A DNA stretch of 64,000 nt from Solobacterium sp. UBA3691 (GCA_002372175.1 DFIS01000076.1:1-64000), one strand, 5' to 3'. Positions 26,049 through 36,092 are shown, numbered from the stretch's first letter. Notes: generated by a model not told the origin, from the sequence alone. Numbers and translations are program-made.

Positions 26049-27344
26049 ATGGCTATCAATTGGGAAGTAAAAGAAAAATCTGTAGGAGAACTTGTCTATA
26101 CGGTTGCCGGTGAGGAATGGCAGAAAGCACAGGACAAGGCATTTAAGAAGATCGCGTCCAGTCTGACGATCGATGGATTCCGTAAGGGACAGGCTCCTAA
26201 GGCAATACTGAATAAACGTATTTCGGCTGCTGAGCGTCAGTATCAGGCAGTTAACGACAATGCGAATGCATGGCTGCTCAAGGCTCTGGAAGAAGCTGGT
26301 GTTACACCGATCTCCCAGCCTGAACTGGATGTACGTTCGATCGGCAATGATCAGGTAGAAGTGATCTACCGCTTTGCGGTAAAACCTGAAGTCAAGCTCG
26401 GTGATTACAAGGGTATCGAATATACACCGGAGAATACAGAGGTTTCCGAAGATGAACTGAATGCCGAGATCGACCGTATCCGTGAGACATTTGCGGAATG
26501 GGTCATCAAGGAAGGTGAAGCTGAAAACGGCGATACCGTAAATATTGACTATGAAGGCTTCAAGGACGGTGTACCGTTTGAAGGCGGCAAGGCTGACGGA
26601 CATGATCTTGTCCTCGGCAGCAATTCCTTCATTCCCGGCTTCGAAGAGCAGCTGGTAGGTGCCAAGGCAGATGATGAGAAGGAACTGAATCTGAAGTTCC
26701 CGGAAGATTACTTCTCCAAGGATCTTGCCGGTGCTGATGTTGTATTCAAAGTAAAGGTCAACGAAGTTAAGAACAAACAGCTTCCTGAGATCAACGATGA
26801 GTTCGCCAAGGACTTCAACGCTCCCGGCGTAGAGACAGTTGAAGGGCTGTACGATCTCGTCCGCGGCAGACTTGCGGATCAGAAGAAAGCCGCAGCTGAT
26901 CAGAAAGAAGAAGCTGAGCTCCTTGAAAAAGTAAGTGCAGCAGCTGAGATCGATATTCCGGATGTCATGATCCAGGAAGAGGAACAGGCGATGATGCAGC
27001 AGTTTGCACAGCAGATCTCGCAGTATGGTATCTCGTTTGATCAGTGGATCAAGACCAGCGGTCAGACAGCAGAGCAGTTTGCCAAGGGTTACGAGGAAGA
27101 TGCGAAGAAAGCTGTCAGATCCAGACTGGTACTTGAGAAGATTGCTGATCTTGAGAATATCAAGGCTGATGCAGAAGAAGTCGACAAGCAGATCAATGAA
27201 CTGATCGAGCAGTACAGCTTCATCACTGCCGAGAATGTCAATGAGTATGTTGACAGATCGCTTGTGGAGCTTGATATCCGCAACCGGAAAGCTCTCGACT
27301 TCATCAAGGAGAACGCGAAAGCTGTTTCCGAAGAAAACAAATAA
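26049..27344 (+). CDS. tig: Trigger factor chaperone/prolyl isomerase
   Basis: Ribosome-bound chaperone that meets nascent chains at the exit tunnel; 431 aa. N-terminal ribosome-binding domain contains the loop GFRKGQAPKAIL (tail of the GFRxGxxP signature). A FKBP-type PPIase domain spans about 150-240 (DYEGFKDGVPFEGGKA, GSNSFIPGFEEQL), and a long helical C-terminal domain follows. ATG 26049 has AAAGGA upstream and matches the family start; an upstream ATG lies in the leader. Two CIRCE operators indicate HrcA heat-shock control. Confidence 0.96.
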   Translation: MAINWEVKEKSVGELVYTVAGEEWQKAQDKAFKKIASSLTIDGFRKGQAPKAILNKRISAAERQYQAVNDNANAWLLKALEEAGVTPISQPELDVRSIGNDQVEVIYRFAVKPEVKLGDYKGIEYTPENTEVSEDELNAEIDRIRETFAEWVIKEGEAENGDTVNIDYEGFKDGVPFEGGKADGHDLVLGSNSFIPGFEEQLVGAKADDEKELNLKFPEDYFSKDLAGADVVFKVKVNEVKNKQLPEINDEFAKDFNAPGVETVEGLYDLVRGRLADQKKAAADQKEEAELLEKVSAAAEIDIPDVMIQEEEQAMMQQFAQQISQYGISFDQWIKTSGQTAEQFAKGYEEDAKKAVRSRLVLEKIADLENIKADAEEVDKQINELIEQYSFITAENVNEYVDRSLVELDIRNRKALDFIKENAKAVSEENK

Positions 27345-27349
27345 ACACT

Positions 27350-27376
27350 AAAATAAGACGCCGCGCGTCTTATTTT
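27350..27376 (+). terminator. Terminator of tig
   Basis: Perfect stem AAAATAAGACG (27350-27360), loop CCGCG, CGTCTTATTTT (27366-27376). Confidence 0.85.
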
Positions 27377-27404
27377 ATCCAAAAGCATCAAAGGAGGTGT
27401 AAAG

Positions 27405-29720
27405 ATGAGCAAAAAGGCGTATACGTACGTACCGGTGATCTGCACCCGCGGTATTGTCGTTTTCCCCGGTCAGGATGTCATGATCGAAGTCGGCCGTCAG
27501 AAGTCGATCAATGCGATCAATGAAGCCGGGCAGGGATATGACAATAACGTATGGATCGTATGTCAGAATGACATCATGGTAGATGATCCCCACGAAGAGA
27601 ATATCTACAAAATGGGTACACTCTGCAGGATCAAGATCGTCAGGCGCAAGGAAGGTTTCATGCGTGTTACCTTTACCGGCATAAAGAGAGCCAGACTGGT
27701 CTATCTTGAAGACAATAAGGATATCATGATGGCTAATGTAGAACCGCTCGACAACATCCAGGGTGATTCGATGGAAGAAATGGCCCTTGTCAGGAAGATC
27801 GTCGGTGAGTTTGAAAAGGTAGGCAATCTTTCTTCTGCATTCCCGGCAGAGATCGTCAATCAGCTTACCCAGGGTGTCAGTGCCGTTACGCTGACTGAAC
27901 AGATCGCACAGTACTTCCCGCTTGATACAGCTGTCAAGCAGTCACTTTTGGAGACGCTGAATGTCAATGAGCGCATGCTGAAGATCATTGCAGAGATCGA
28001 AAAGCAGCGTGAATATACGCAGATCGAAGCCAATATCAATGACAAGGTCAAGGAACATATCGACGACAGTCAGAAAGAGTACTATCTGCGTGAGAAACTC
28101 AGAGCGATCAAGGAAGAACTCGGAGATGTATCCAACATTACCGATGACACAGCACAGCTGCGGGAGATGATCGAAAAGAACCCGTATCCTGATCATGTCA
28201 AGGAGAAAGCCAGAGAAGAACTGCAGAGATATGAGATGCTGCCGCCGGGAAGCGGTGAAGCAAGCGTCTCCAGGTCATATCTTGACTGGCTGCTGAAAGT
28301 ACCGTGGTGGCAGGAAACCTCGGATAACGAGGATCTGAAGGCTGTACAGGGTGTTCTTGATGAAGATCATTACGGTCTTGAGAAAGTCAAGCAGAGGATC
28401 ATGGAGTATCTCGCTGTCAAACAGATGACAGGCAACCTGAATGCACCGATCATCTGTCTGGTAGGTCCTCCCGGTGTCGGTAAGACATCACTTGCAAAGT
28501 CCATCGCGAGAGCGATCAACCGTCAGTTTGTCAAGATGAGCCTTGGCGGTGTCAGAGATGAAGCAGAGATCCGCGGTCACCGCAGAACATATCTCGGTTC
28601 CCTGCCGGGCAGAGTTATCCAGGGCATGAAGAAAGCCGGCGTGATCAATCCTGTCTTCCTGATCGATGAGATCGACAAGATGGGTGCTGATTACAAGGGT
28701 GATCCCAGCGATGCACTGCTGGAAGTACTGGATCCCGAACAGAACCAGTTCTTCAGTGATCACTATCTGGAAGAACCGTATGATCTTTCCAAGGTCATGT
28801 TTATTGCTACGGCAAACTATCTCGAGGGTATTCCTGCACCTCTGCAGGACCGTCTTGAGATCATTGAACTGCCTTCCTATACAGAGATCGACAAGGTGCA
28901 TATTGCCCTGAATCATCTGATTCCCAAACAGACAGCCCTGAACGGACTGAAACCTGCACAGTTTAAGCTGAAGGAAAAAGAGATCCTGTACATGATCAGA
29001 CATTACACCAGGGAAGCCGGTGTGCGTCAGCTCGAGAGACTGATCGGTTCGCTCTGCCGTAAGACTGTTCTTGCGATCCTGAACGACAACAAGAAGTCTG
29101 TAACAGTTACGGAAAAACTGATCAAGGAATGGCTCGGCAAGGAAAGATTTGAGTACGGTACCAAGGAGAAGAAGAACCAGATCGGTGTTGTGACAGGTCT
29201 TGCGTATACTTCCTTCGGCGGTGATGTACTGTCGATCGAAGTCAATCACTTTGAGGGCAAGGGCAGACTCGTGCTGACCGGTCAGCTGGGTGATGTGATG
29301 AAGGAATCCGCAACGATTGCCATGGACTATGTCAAGGCACATGCGAAGGAGTTCAAGATCGATCCGCAGTTCTTTGAGACACATGACGTTCATATTCATG
29401 TACCGGAAGGAGCAGTACCGAAAGACGGACCTTCTGCCGGTGTTACCTTGACAACAGCCCTGGTATCGGCACTGAGTGATACACCTGTATACTCAGATCT
29501 TGCGATGACCGGTGAAGTTACACTGCGCGGCAATGTACTGCCGATCGGCGGTCTGCGTGAAAAGTCACTGGCTGCCAACAGAGCAGGCATCACCAAGATC
29601 CTGATCCCGAAGGCCAACCTGCGTGATCTGGATGATATTCCCAAGGCTGTCAAGGAACATGTCAACTTCGTTCCTGTAGAGACGATGTCTCAGGTGCTGA
29701 AAGAAGCACTTGTACGCTGA
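27405..29720 (+). CDS. lon: ATP-dependent protease Lon
   Basis: Cytosolic AAA+ serine protease for misfolded and regulatory proteins, 771 aa. N-terminal substrate-recognition domain, AAA+ module with Walker A GPPGVGKTS and Walker B VFLIDEIDK, and protease domain with the Ser677-Lys720 dyad in PKDGPSAGVT and LREKSLAA. AAGGAGGTG is a near-perfect ribosome binding site. It follows trigger factor after a terminator, and overlaps engB in a TGATG junction. No promoter was recognised between the tig terminator and lon. Confidence 0.97.
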   Translation: MSKKAYTYVPVICTRGIVVFPGQDVMIEVGRQKSINAINEAGQGYDNNVWIVCQNDIMVDDPHEENIYKMGTLCRIKIVRRKEGFMRVTFTGIKRARLVYLEDNKDIMMANVEPLDNIQGDSMEEMALVRKIVGEFEKVGNLSSAFPAEIVNQLTQGVSAVTLTEQIAQYFPLDTAVKQSLLETLNVNERMLKIIAEIEKQREYTQIEANINDKVKEHIDDSQKEYYLREKLRAIKEELGDVSNITDDTAQLREMIEKNPYPDHVKEKAREELQRYEMLPPGSGEASVSRSYLDWLLKVPWWQETSDNEDLKAVQGVLDEDHYGLEKVKQRIMEYLAVKQMTGNLNAPIICLVGPPGVGKTSLAKSIARAINRQFVKMSLGGVRDEAEIRGHRRTYLGSLPGRVIQGMKKAGVINPVFLIDEIDKMGADYKGDPSDALLEVLDPEQNQFFSDHYLEEPYDLSKVMFIATANYLEGIPAPLQDRLEIIELPSYTEIDKVHIALNHLIPKQTALNGLKPAQFKLKEKEILYMIRHYTREAGVRQLERLIGSLCRKTVLAILNDNKKSVTVTEKLIKEWLGKERFEYGTKEKKNQIGVVTGLAYTSFGGDVLSIEVNHFEGKGRLVLTGQLGDVMKESATIAMDYVKAHAKEFKIDPQFFETHDVHIHVPEGAVPKDGPSAGVTLTTALVSALSDTPVYSDLAMTGEVTLRGNVLPIGGLREKSLAANRAGITKILIPKANLRDLDDIPKAVKEHVNFVPVETMSQVLKEALVR

Positions 29721-30319
29721 TGCTCTACCATGATGTAAAGTTTATTGGCTCTGCAGTAATGCAGAGCCAATGGCCTGCTACAGAGCTTCCTGAGATCGTC
29801 TTCGCAGGCAGATCAAACGCTGGCAAGAGCAGCCTGATCAACAGTCTGGTCAACCGCGCCAATCTTGCCTATACCGGGAAGACACCGGGAAAGACAAGGA
29901 TGCTGAACTTCTTTGAAGTCGACAATATGATGGTATTTGCGGATGCGCCGGGATATGGATATGCGGCCGGAAGTCAGCGTACATTTGAAGACTTTGCCGG
30001 TCTGATGGATCCGTATTTCGAAAACAGAAAGAATCTGAAAGCAGTGATCCTCGTGCTTGATATCCGAAGAGTACCGAATGACGATGATATGACGATGGTC
30101 CGCTATGCACAGCAGGCACATCTGCCGCTGCTGGCTGTATGCACAAAAGGTGACAAGCTCAGCCGCAACCAGCAGATCCGTCAGCTTGGGATCATTACGA
30201 AAACCCTGGGCATCAGAAAGGAAAGTGCTGTCGTTACTTCTTCACTGAAGAAAACAGGCATGGAAGATGTCTGGGATCTGATCAGCAGATCGATCGGAAT
30301 CAGTCAGGACAGTAAGTAG
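29720..30319 (+). CDS. engB: Ribosome-biogenesis GTPase EngB (YsxC/YihA)
   Basis: Essential GTPase in 50S assembly, 199 aa. G1 GRSNAGKSS, G3 DAPGYGYA, G4 TKGDKL and G5-like SSLKKTG are present. Start overlaps the lon stop by 1 nt (translational coupling). The lon-engB order is standard in Bacillota. Confidence 0.95.
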   Translation: MLYHDVKFIGSAVMQSQWPATELPEIVFAGRSNAGKSSLINSLVNRANLAYTGKTPGKTRMLNFFEVDNMMVFADAPGYGYAAGSQRTFEDFAGLMDPYFENRKNLKAVILVLDIRRVPNDDDMTMVRYAQQAHLPLLAVCTKGDKLSRNQQIRQLGIITKTLGIRKESAVVTSSLKKTGMEDVWDLISRSIGISQDSK

Positions 30320-30332
30320 TTACTGTCCTTTT
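30307..30332 (+). terminator. Terminator of lon-engB
   Basis: GGACAGTAA (30307-30315), loop GTAG, TTACTGTCC (30320-30328), TTTT. The stop TAG is in the loop. Confidence 0.85.
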
Positions 30333-30384
30333 CATATCCCTGTAATATTATGATGTACGGGAAGGACACAGATATACAAAGCAC

Positions 30385-30903
30385 ATGGTTATGAATATTC
30401 AGACATTATCAGATCAATATGAACTGCGTCTGCTGAACGAACAGGATATCGGCGAACTGCTGCAGCTTTGTCTGGAAAACCCGCAGTATTACCATTACTG
30501 TCCGCCATCACCCGATAAGCAGTCACTGTACGCGGATATGCATGCGCTGCCTCCGCATAAAACAGCAGATGATAAATACTACGCGGGTTACTATGACCAC
30601 GGTGAACTGATCGCTGTGCTGGATATGATCACAGCTTATCCGGATAATGATACTGCTTTTATCGGGTTCTTCATGATGAAGAAGAACCGGCAGGGAAGCG
30701 GCACAGGATCAGCGATCATACAGGAGCTCTGTGCAAACCTGTACAGGCAGGGCTTTATGCATGTTCGTCTTGGCTGGGTCCAGGGCAATCCGCAGGCTGA
30801 AAACTTCTGGCATAAAAACGGATTCAGGGAGACAGGTGTCATCGCAAAGACGGAAAGGTACGATATTGTGATCGCACAAAAAGAGCTGCTGCAGGCACTC
30901 TGA
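30385..30903 (+). CDS. GNAT family N-acetyltransferase
   Basis: Predicted acetyltransferase, 172 aa. Motif A in KKNRQGSGTGSAIIQEL supplies the acetyl-CoA loop; NPQAENFWHKNGF is motif B. Substrate unknown. ATG 30385 (or 30391) has no ribosome binding site; TATACA at 30373-30378 ends 6 nt before the first ATG, so a leaderless start is possible but the box is weak. Stands alone between engB and murG. Confidence 0.8.
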   Translation: MVMNIQTLSDQYELRLLNEQDIGELLQLCLENPQYYHYCPPSPDKQSLYADMHALPPHKTADDKYYAGYYDHGELIAVLDMITAYPDNDTAFIGFFMMKKNRQGSGTGSAIIQELCANLYRQGFMHVRLGWVQGNPQAENFWHKNGFRETGVIAKTERYDIVIAQKELLQAL

Positions 30904-30967
30904 CAGATGCCTTATTACACTCTTTTTGCATGAGAAAAGGGTTTTTGCTGTGTAAAACAGCCGAATA

Positions 30968-30984
30968 TGATAGAATTTATCACA
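30968..30984 (+). promoter_or_regulatory. Extended -10 promoter of murG, leaderless
   Basis: TGATAGAAT (hexamer 30971-30976) with ATG at 30984, 8 nt on. Same layout as the genes at 23087 and 25253. Confidence 0.65.
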
Positions 30985-32057
30985 TGAAGAAGATGATCAC
31001 CGCTACAGGCGGTACCGGCGGACATATATATCCTGCACTTGCCTTTGTAGATACATTCCGGAAAACATATCCTGACTGTGAAGTCATCTTTTTCGGTTCA
31101 TCCAACCGTATGGAGGCACAGCTGATCCCATCGCGGGGATTCCGCTTTGTCGGCATGGAGATGTCCGGGATGAACGGCGGTCTTCTCGCCAAAGCATCTT
31201 CGGCAGCATCTCTGCTGAAAGCAACCGCGAAATGCGTCAGTTTCCTGAAGAAGGAGAAACCGGATCTCTGTGTGGGATTCGGCAATTATATCAGTGTTCC
31301 GCTGATCATGGCAGCCAGGATCTGCGGTATACCGACGATGATCCATGAACAGAATTCGTCTGCAGGCAAAGCCAACCGTATGCTTGGCAGGTTTGCGGAT
31401 GCGGTAGCTGTCAGTTATGCGTCCAGTGCCAGGGATTTTCCTGCTGACAAAACACGGATCACAGGCAATCCCCAGGCCACGCTCGCTGGCGAAAAGACAG
31501 CAGAACCGCAGATGACGGAGGCCTACGGTATTCCCGCAGGGGCACCGTTTGTCCTGTTCATGCTTGGGTCACTTGGCTCAAGCAGTGTCAGTGCAGTGAT
31601 CGACAGGGCACTCGATCTGTTTGATCCGGATTACCATATTCTGATCACGACAGGCAACAGTAATGATTATACATATACGCATAAACAAACAGACAGGATC
31701 CGCTTTACGGAAGCTGTAGACGGGGCCGTGATGCTGAAACTGTGCTCACTGGCTGTATTGCGTGCAGGAGCGACTACACTGTGCGAAGTTGCTGCCATCG
31801 GTACGCCTTCAGTCATGATCCCGAGTCCGTTTGTTGCTAATAACGAACAGTATATCAATGCCCTGGATTTTGTCAGAAATCAGGCTGCCGAAGTGATCGA
31901 GGAAAAAGATCTGACCCCGGAATTGCTGGCAGATACAGTTAACCGTCTGATGAAGGATACACAGACAAGAGAATTATATAAAAAGAATGCAGCGGCTATG
32001 GGTAACCGTGACGCTGCTTACCAGATGACGAAATGGTGTGGTGAAATCATTCGATGA
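30984..32057 (+). CDS. murG: MurG, lipid II-forming GlcNAc transferase
   Basis: Adds GlcNAc from UDP-GlcNAc to lipid I on the inner membrane face, 357 aa. N-terminal ATGGTGGHIYPAL loop binds the lipid acceptor; VGFGNYISVPLIMAA and the C-terminal sugar-nucleotide region LRAGATTLCEVAAIGTPSVM are typical. ATG 30984 was chosen over the upstream ATG 30930, which lies before the promoter. Overlaps murB in an ATGA. Confidence 0.95.
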   Translation: MKKMITATGGTGGHIYPALAFVDTFRKTYPDCEVIFFGSSNRMEAQLIPSRGFRFVGMEMSGMNGGLLAKASSAASLLKATAKCVSFLKKEKPDLCVGFGNYISVPLIMAARICGIPTMIHEQNSSAGKANRMLGRFADAVAVSYASSARDFPADKTRITGNPQATLAGEKTAEPQMTEAYGIPAGAPFVLFMLGSLGSSSVSAVIDRALDLFDPDYHILITTGNSNDYTYTHKQTDRIRFTEAVDGAVMLKLCSLAVLRAGATTLCEVAAIGTPSVMIPSPFVANNEQYINALDFVRNQAAEVIEEKDLTPELLADTVNRLMKDTQTRELYKKNAAAMGNRDAAYQMTKWCGEIIR

Positions 32058-32956
32058 GTGAGAAATTAAAGGATATTCTTTCCCGCTTCGGGGAAGTTGA
32101 TACAGATGTACCTATGTCCAGACTGACAACACTGCATATCGGCGGCAATGCCAGCTATGTTGTCAGACCTTTAAGCATGGTTGAACTGGACGGACTGGTC
32201 AAATACCTTGTGCATGAAGGTATACCTTTCAAGGTCTTCGGCAAGGGCAGCAATCTTCTCTGCAGCGACAGCGAGTTTCACGGTGTGATCATCTCTCTGG
32301 AGAAGGGATTCTGCCGTCATTACTTCGAAGAAGATATGCTGGTGGCGGAAGCCGGATGCTCGATCATTGCTTTGGCATATGATGCCATGCGCAACAGTCT
32401 TTCGGGTCTTGAGTTTGCCAGCGGCATACCCGGTACCGTAGGCGGTTCGATCTACATGAATGCCGGTGCATATAAGAGTTCTGTCAGTGAGGTCATTGAC
32501 AGTGTGCTTGTATACAGAGACGGCAAGTTTGAATGGATCACTGCCGAAGAGTGTGATTTTGCCTACCGTACAAGTATCTTCCAGAGACATCCGCTCTGGG
32601 TGATCATTGCCGCAAGATTCCACATGGTCAAGGAAGACCAGGACATGATTCGTTCGCTGATGGACAACCGCCGGGAAAGACGATTGAATACGCAGCCGCT
32701 GGATATGCCGAGTGCAGGCAGTGTTTTCCGCAATCCGATGGATATGCCGGCATGGAAGCTGATCGAAGGCATCGGTTACCGCGGACGCAGTATCGGTGAT
32801 ATTGCGGTCAGTGAGAAACACGTGAATTTCATCGTGAACAAGGGAAACGGAACGGCCAGTGATTTTATAGCACTTACGAATGAGATCCAGCAGAAAGTCA
32901 AGGAAAAGTACGACATTGATCTGCACATGGAAGTGGAGAAATTCAATTGGCAATAG
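32054..32956 (+). CDS. murB: UDP-N-acetylenolpyruvoylglucosamine reductase
   Basis: FAD enzyme that makes UDP-MurNAc, 300 aa. FAD-binding FGKGSNLLCSD and SGIPGTVGGSIYMNAGAY, and catalytic region MPSAGSVFRNP with the proton-donating Ser, are present. This is the type II form without the extra loop, usual in Bacillota. Translation is coupled to murG (4-nt overlap) and to divIB (10-nt overlap). Confidence 0.96.
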   Translation: MSEKLKDILSRFGEVDTDVPMSRLTTLHIGGNASYVVRPLSMVELDGLVKYLVHEGIPFKVFGKGSNLLCSDSEFHGVIISLEKGFCRHYFEEDMLVAEAGCSIIALAYDAMRNSLSGLEFASGIPGTVGGSIYMNAGAYKSSVSEVIDSVLVYRDGKFEWITAEECDFAYRTSIFQRHPLWVIIAARFHMVKEDQDMIRSLMDNRRERRLNTQPLDMPSAGSVFRNPMDMPAWKLIEGIGYRGRSIGDIAVSEKHVNFIVNKGNGTASDFIALTNEIQQKVKEKYDIDLHMEVEKFNWQ

Positions 32957-34059
32957 AGAAGAAGACAACGATCGATGATTTCGGCAAGGCACCGGATGGT
33001 GTATCAGACCTGATCAAAGAGCGGGAAATGAAAAAGGAGAATCAGCAGCTGGCCAGGTCACTGCCTCATCTTTTTAATATTGCCATCATCGTATCGATCG
33101 CAAGTATCGCACTGTTCTACGCCATCCTGCCGCTTTCCCGCATCAAAGCCATCTCGGTGACAGGGGAAGAGTATCTCTCCAAGAGATATATCCAGGAACT
33201 CTCCGGGATCACATATGATTCGATGTACTTTCTGACTTTTCCCGGACATGTATCATCTCTTGTCGAAAAGGATCCGATGATCGAAGATGTGAAGACAAGA
33301 CTGCTGCCGGGCAATACCGTACAGCTGAATGTGACGGAAAAACAGCCCGTAGGCTACCGTTATGAAGAAGACGGTCCCTATATCCTGACGGCGGACGGCA
33401 GTCACTTTCCGCTGACGAGCGAGTATATGACTGTGATCAGCCGGGTGCCTCTGATCGAAGGCTTTACCGAGGAAGATCAGACTCATAAACTGATCAATGC
33501 ACTATCCCAGCTCAGCCGTACGATCATCGGAGAGATCGCTGAGATCGATCAGTACAGTCTTGATTATGATGATGAAGTCATGGAGATCCAGATGCGTGAC
33601 GGCGGGTACTTCTTCAGCGGATATTACAGTATCGAACTGGTCAATCATTATCATGAGATCTATATGAATCTCACTGATAAGGGGAAATGCCTGTTTGCGG
33701 ATTCCGGCAGTAAGATCGCCTATTCCAAGGCCTGTCCGTGGAATGAAGTGCCGACAGAGTATGTATACTGGCTGGATGATCAGGGCAATCCTCTGCTGAA
33801 CAAGTGGGGAGATAAAGCTGTTGTCCACTATTACCATGACGCCAACGGTCACTTCTATCTGGATGAACAGGGCAACAAGATCGTGATACCGATCGATGAG
33901 TATGCTCAGGATATCCGTGATCCCAATTTTGAAGAAAACTTCCTGGCCGGGTATTATGCGACAGGTGAGCTGGTGATCCCGCCTGAAGAAGGCGAAGAGG
34001 AGAACCCGGAAGCTTCTCCGGAGGCTTCTGCAGAACCTTCAGCAACGCCGGAAGGTTGA
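32947..34059 (+). CDS. divIB: Cell-division protein DivIB/FtsQ, TTG start
   Basis: Bitopic divisome protein, 370 aa. Short cytosolic part, one TM (about 36-58, IIVSIASIALFYAILPL), POTRA domain starting at IKAISVTGEEYLSKR, then the beta domain. The C-terminus beyond ~345 is a Glu/Pro/Ser-rich tail. The start is TTG 32947, preceded by GTGGAGAA inside murB; the next in-frame ATG would lose only the cytosolic part. murG-murB-divIB is a truncated dcw cluster. Confidence 0.92.
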   Translation: MAIEKKTTIDDFGKAPDGVSDLIKEREMKKENQQLARSLPHLFNIAIIVSIASIALFYAILPLSRIKAISVTGEEYLSKRYIQELSGITYDSMYFLTFPGHVSSLVEKDPMIEDVKTRLLPGNTVQLNVTEKQPVGYRYEEDGPYILTADGSHFPLTSEYMTVISRVPLIEGFTEEDQTHKLINALSQLSRTIIGEIAEIDQYSLDYDDEVMEIQMRDGGYFFSGYYSIELVNHYHEIYMNLTDKGKCLFADSGSKIAYSKACPWNEVPTEYVYWLDDQGNPLLNKWGDKAVVHYYHDANGHFYLDEQGNKIVIPIDEYAQDIRDPNFEENFLAGYYATGELVIPPEEGEEENPEASPEASAEPSATPEG

Positions 34060-34083
34060 GTATAAAGGGTATTTTGTGATAGT
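34055..34083 (+). promoter_or_regulatory. Candidate asp23-fakA promoter
   Basis: TTGAGT near 34055 and TGATAGTAT (34075-34083) about 18 nt on; the leader then carries AAGGAGAT before ATG 34109. Confidence 0.5.
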
Positions 34084-34108
34084 ATTTGAACGTTAAGGAG
34101 ATATATCC

Positions 34109-34468
34109 ATGACAGTAGAAAAGAAGACAAATTACGGAAATATTACCGTTACTGAAGAAGCTGTTGCTTCCCTTGCCGGCGGTGTGATCACCGAGTGCTA
34201 CGGGGTTGTCGGTATGGCATCCAAGAAAGTCCTGCGTGATGGTTTCGCAGAACTGCTGAAGAAGGAAAACTATACCCGCGGTGTTGTTGTCAGAAGAACA
34301 GAACGCGGTCTTGAGATCGATCTGTATATTATTGTCAGCTTCGGTGTAAAGATCAGTGAAGTTGTATCGGAAGCACAGAAGAAAGTTAAATATATACTTG
34401 AGAGATCACTTTCGGAAGAGATTGCTTCCGTCAATGTATTTGTACAGGGTGTACAGGTGGCAGAGTAA
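34109..34468 (+). CDS. Asp23/YloU family protein
   Basis: Asp23/Gls24 family protein (DUF322), 119 aa. Family blocks: YGNITVTEEAVASLAGGVITECYGVVGM and a C-terminal VQKKVKYILE-like helix with VNVFVQGVQVAE. Asp23 relatives sit at the membrane or in the cell-envelope stress response. It is 6 nt before the FakA-like gene, the conserved yloU-yloV pair. A second Asp23 family gene is at 61974. Confidence 0.9.
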   Translation: MTVEKKTNYGNITVTEEAVASLAGGVITECYGVVGMASKKVLRDGFAELLKKENYTRGVVVRRTERGLEIDLYIIVSFGVKISEVVSEAQKKVKYILERSLSEEIASVNVFVQGVQVAE

Positions 34469-34474
34469 GAGGAT

Positions 34475-36085
34475 ATGGCTATGGATAAGATCAATGGTGC
34501 TGTATTCAAGGAAATGCTGATCAGCGGCTGTAACAACCTGAACAACAGAAAAAAGGAAGTTGACTCGCTGAATGTCTTTCCGGTACCTGACGGTGATACA
34601 GGCACAAACATGTCACTGACATTTAACAATGGTATCAGTGAGGTAAAGAAATCAGGCAGTGAGAGTCTCAGTGTTATCGCCAAGACACTCTCAAGGGGTC
34701 TTCTGATGGGAGCCAGAGGTAACAGCGGTGTTATCCTCTCACAGATCTTCAGAGGTTTTCAGCAGTCTGTCGGCGATCAGGAAGAACTGGATGTGCAGGC
34801 ATTTAACAAAGCAATGTTAAATGGCTCCAAACTGGCATATAAAGCAGTTATGAGACCGGTGGAAGGTACGATCCTTACGGTTATCAGGGAATCCTCAGAG
34901 AGTGCGAATGCATATGTCGAGGCGAATCCCGAGTGTTCGGTCAATGAGTACATGGATGTTCTGTGCAAGGAAGCCAAGGCATCTCTGGATCATACACCGG
35001 AATTACTGCCGATCCTGAAGGAAGCACGTGTCGTTGACTCCGGCGGCAGCGGACTGGTATCGATCTTTGACGGATTCCGTGCTTATCTGATGGGGGCGCC
35101 GATCATGGAAGGTGCCGGTACCTCTGAGACAGTCAAGAATGAAAAGGCATCCGGATACCGTACGGAATTCATCCTGAAACTGAGTGATCAGGGCATGCAT
35201 CTGTTCAAGGAGGACAAGTTCCGCAACTCTCTGAGCAGGATTGGCGAGTCCATGACGATCATCCAGGATGATGATACGGTCAAGGTCAGGATGAATACGA
35301 TGCAGCCCGGTGAAGTGCTGAATCTCGGACAGAGATACGGTGAATTCACACGGATACAGATCGATAACCTGAATGAGGAGCAGCATCCTTCGATCATCGA
35401 GACAGAACCTGAAGCACCTGCCGAAGCCAAGGAATACGGTATTATTACTGTCGCTGCCGGCAAGGGACTTGTGCATCTGTTTACCGATTACCGTGCAGAT
35501 GTCGTTGTCTCCGGCGGACAGACGATGAATCCCTCGACAGAGGACTTTGTCAGTGCGATCCGCAGGATCAATGCTGAACATATCTTCATTCTTCCGAATA
35601 ACTCCAATATCATCATGGCTGCCCAGCAGGCTGCAGATGTCACGGAAGACAAGGATATCATCGTTCTGCCGACCAAGAGCATCCCGCAGGGTCTGAACGC
35701 ATGTATTGCCTTCAACCCCGATGCTGATCTTGAAACAAACAGGACACAGATGCAGGAAGCTGTCGACAATATCGTAACCGGTCAGATCACCTATGCTGTA
35801 AGAGATACGACAGTAGACGGCAGAGAGATCCATAACGGAGATTATATGGGTCTGAAGGAGAAGGATATCATCCTGACATGCCGTGACAAGGTGGAAGCCG
35901 CATGTGCACTGATCGATCAGATCTGTGATGAAGATACCGAGATCGTCACGCTGATCCGCGGTGAAGATGCCAGTGAAGAAGAGACGGAGGCGGTTCGTCA
36001 GTACGTTGAGGATCACTACGATGTGGATATCGATGTACAGAATGGTGAACAGCCGGTATACTGCTTCATTCTCAGTGCTGAATAA
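34475..36085 (+). CDS. fakA: FakA/YloV-type fatty acid kinase
   Basis: DAK2-domain protein, 536 aa. N-terminal DhaL-type ATP-binding domain has the paired-Asp loop FPVPDGDTGTNMSLT and GARGNSGVILSQI; the C-terminal half has the YloV/FakA extension. FakA phosphorylates fatty acids held by FakB (DegV) proteins for phospholipid synthesis. FakB is not in the window, so the fatty-acid role is by family. Start may be at either of two ATGs (34475, 34481). Confidence 0.88.
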   Translation: MAMDKINGAVFKEMLISGCNNLNNRKKEVDSLNVFPVPDGDTGTNMSLTFNNGISEVKKSGSESLSVIAKTLSRGLLMGARGNSGVILSQIFRGFQQSVGDQEELDVQAFNKAMLNGSKLAYKAVMRPVEGTILTVIRESSESANAYVEANPECSVNEYMDVLCKEAKASLDHTPELLPILKEARVVDSGGSGLVSIFDGFRAYLMGAPIMEGAGTSETVKNEKASGYRTEFILKLSDQGMHLFKEDKFRNSLSRIGESMTIIQDDDTVKVRMNTMQPGEVLNLGQRYGEFTRIQIDNLNEEQHPSIIETEPEAPAEAKEYGIITVAAGKGLVHLFTDYRADVVVSGGQTMNPSTEDFVSAIRRINAEHIFILPNNSNIIMAAQQAADVTEDKDIIVLPTKSIPQGLNACIAFNPDADLETNRTQMQEAVDNIVTGQITYAVRDTTVDGREIHNGDYMGLKEKDIILTCRDKVEAACALIDQICDEDTEIVTLIRGEDASEEETEAVRQYVEDHYDVDIDVQNGEQPVYCFILSAE

Positions 36086-36092
36086 CATCAGG

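Noticed and set aside
35003..36088. 361-codon minus-strand open frame inside fakA
   Set aside because: Shadow of a conserved gene; composition follows the antisense of its codons and no domain is recognisable.
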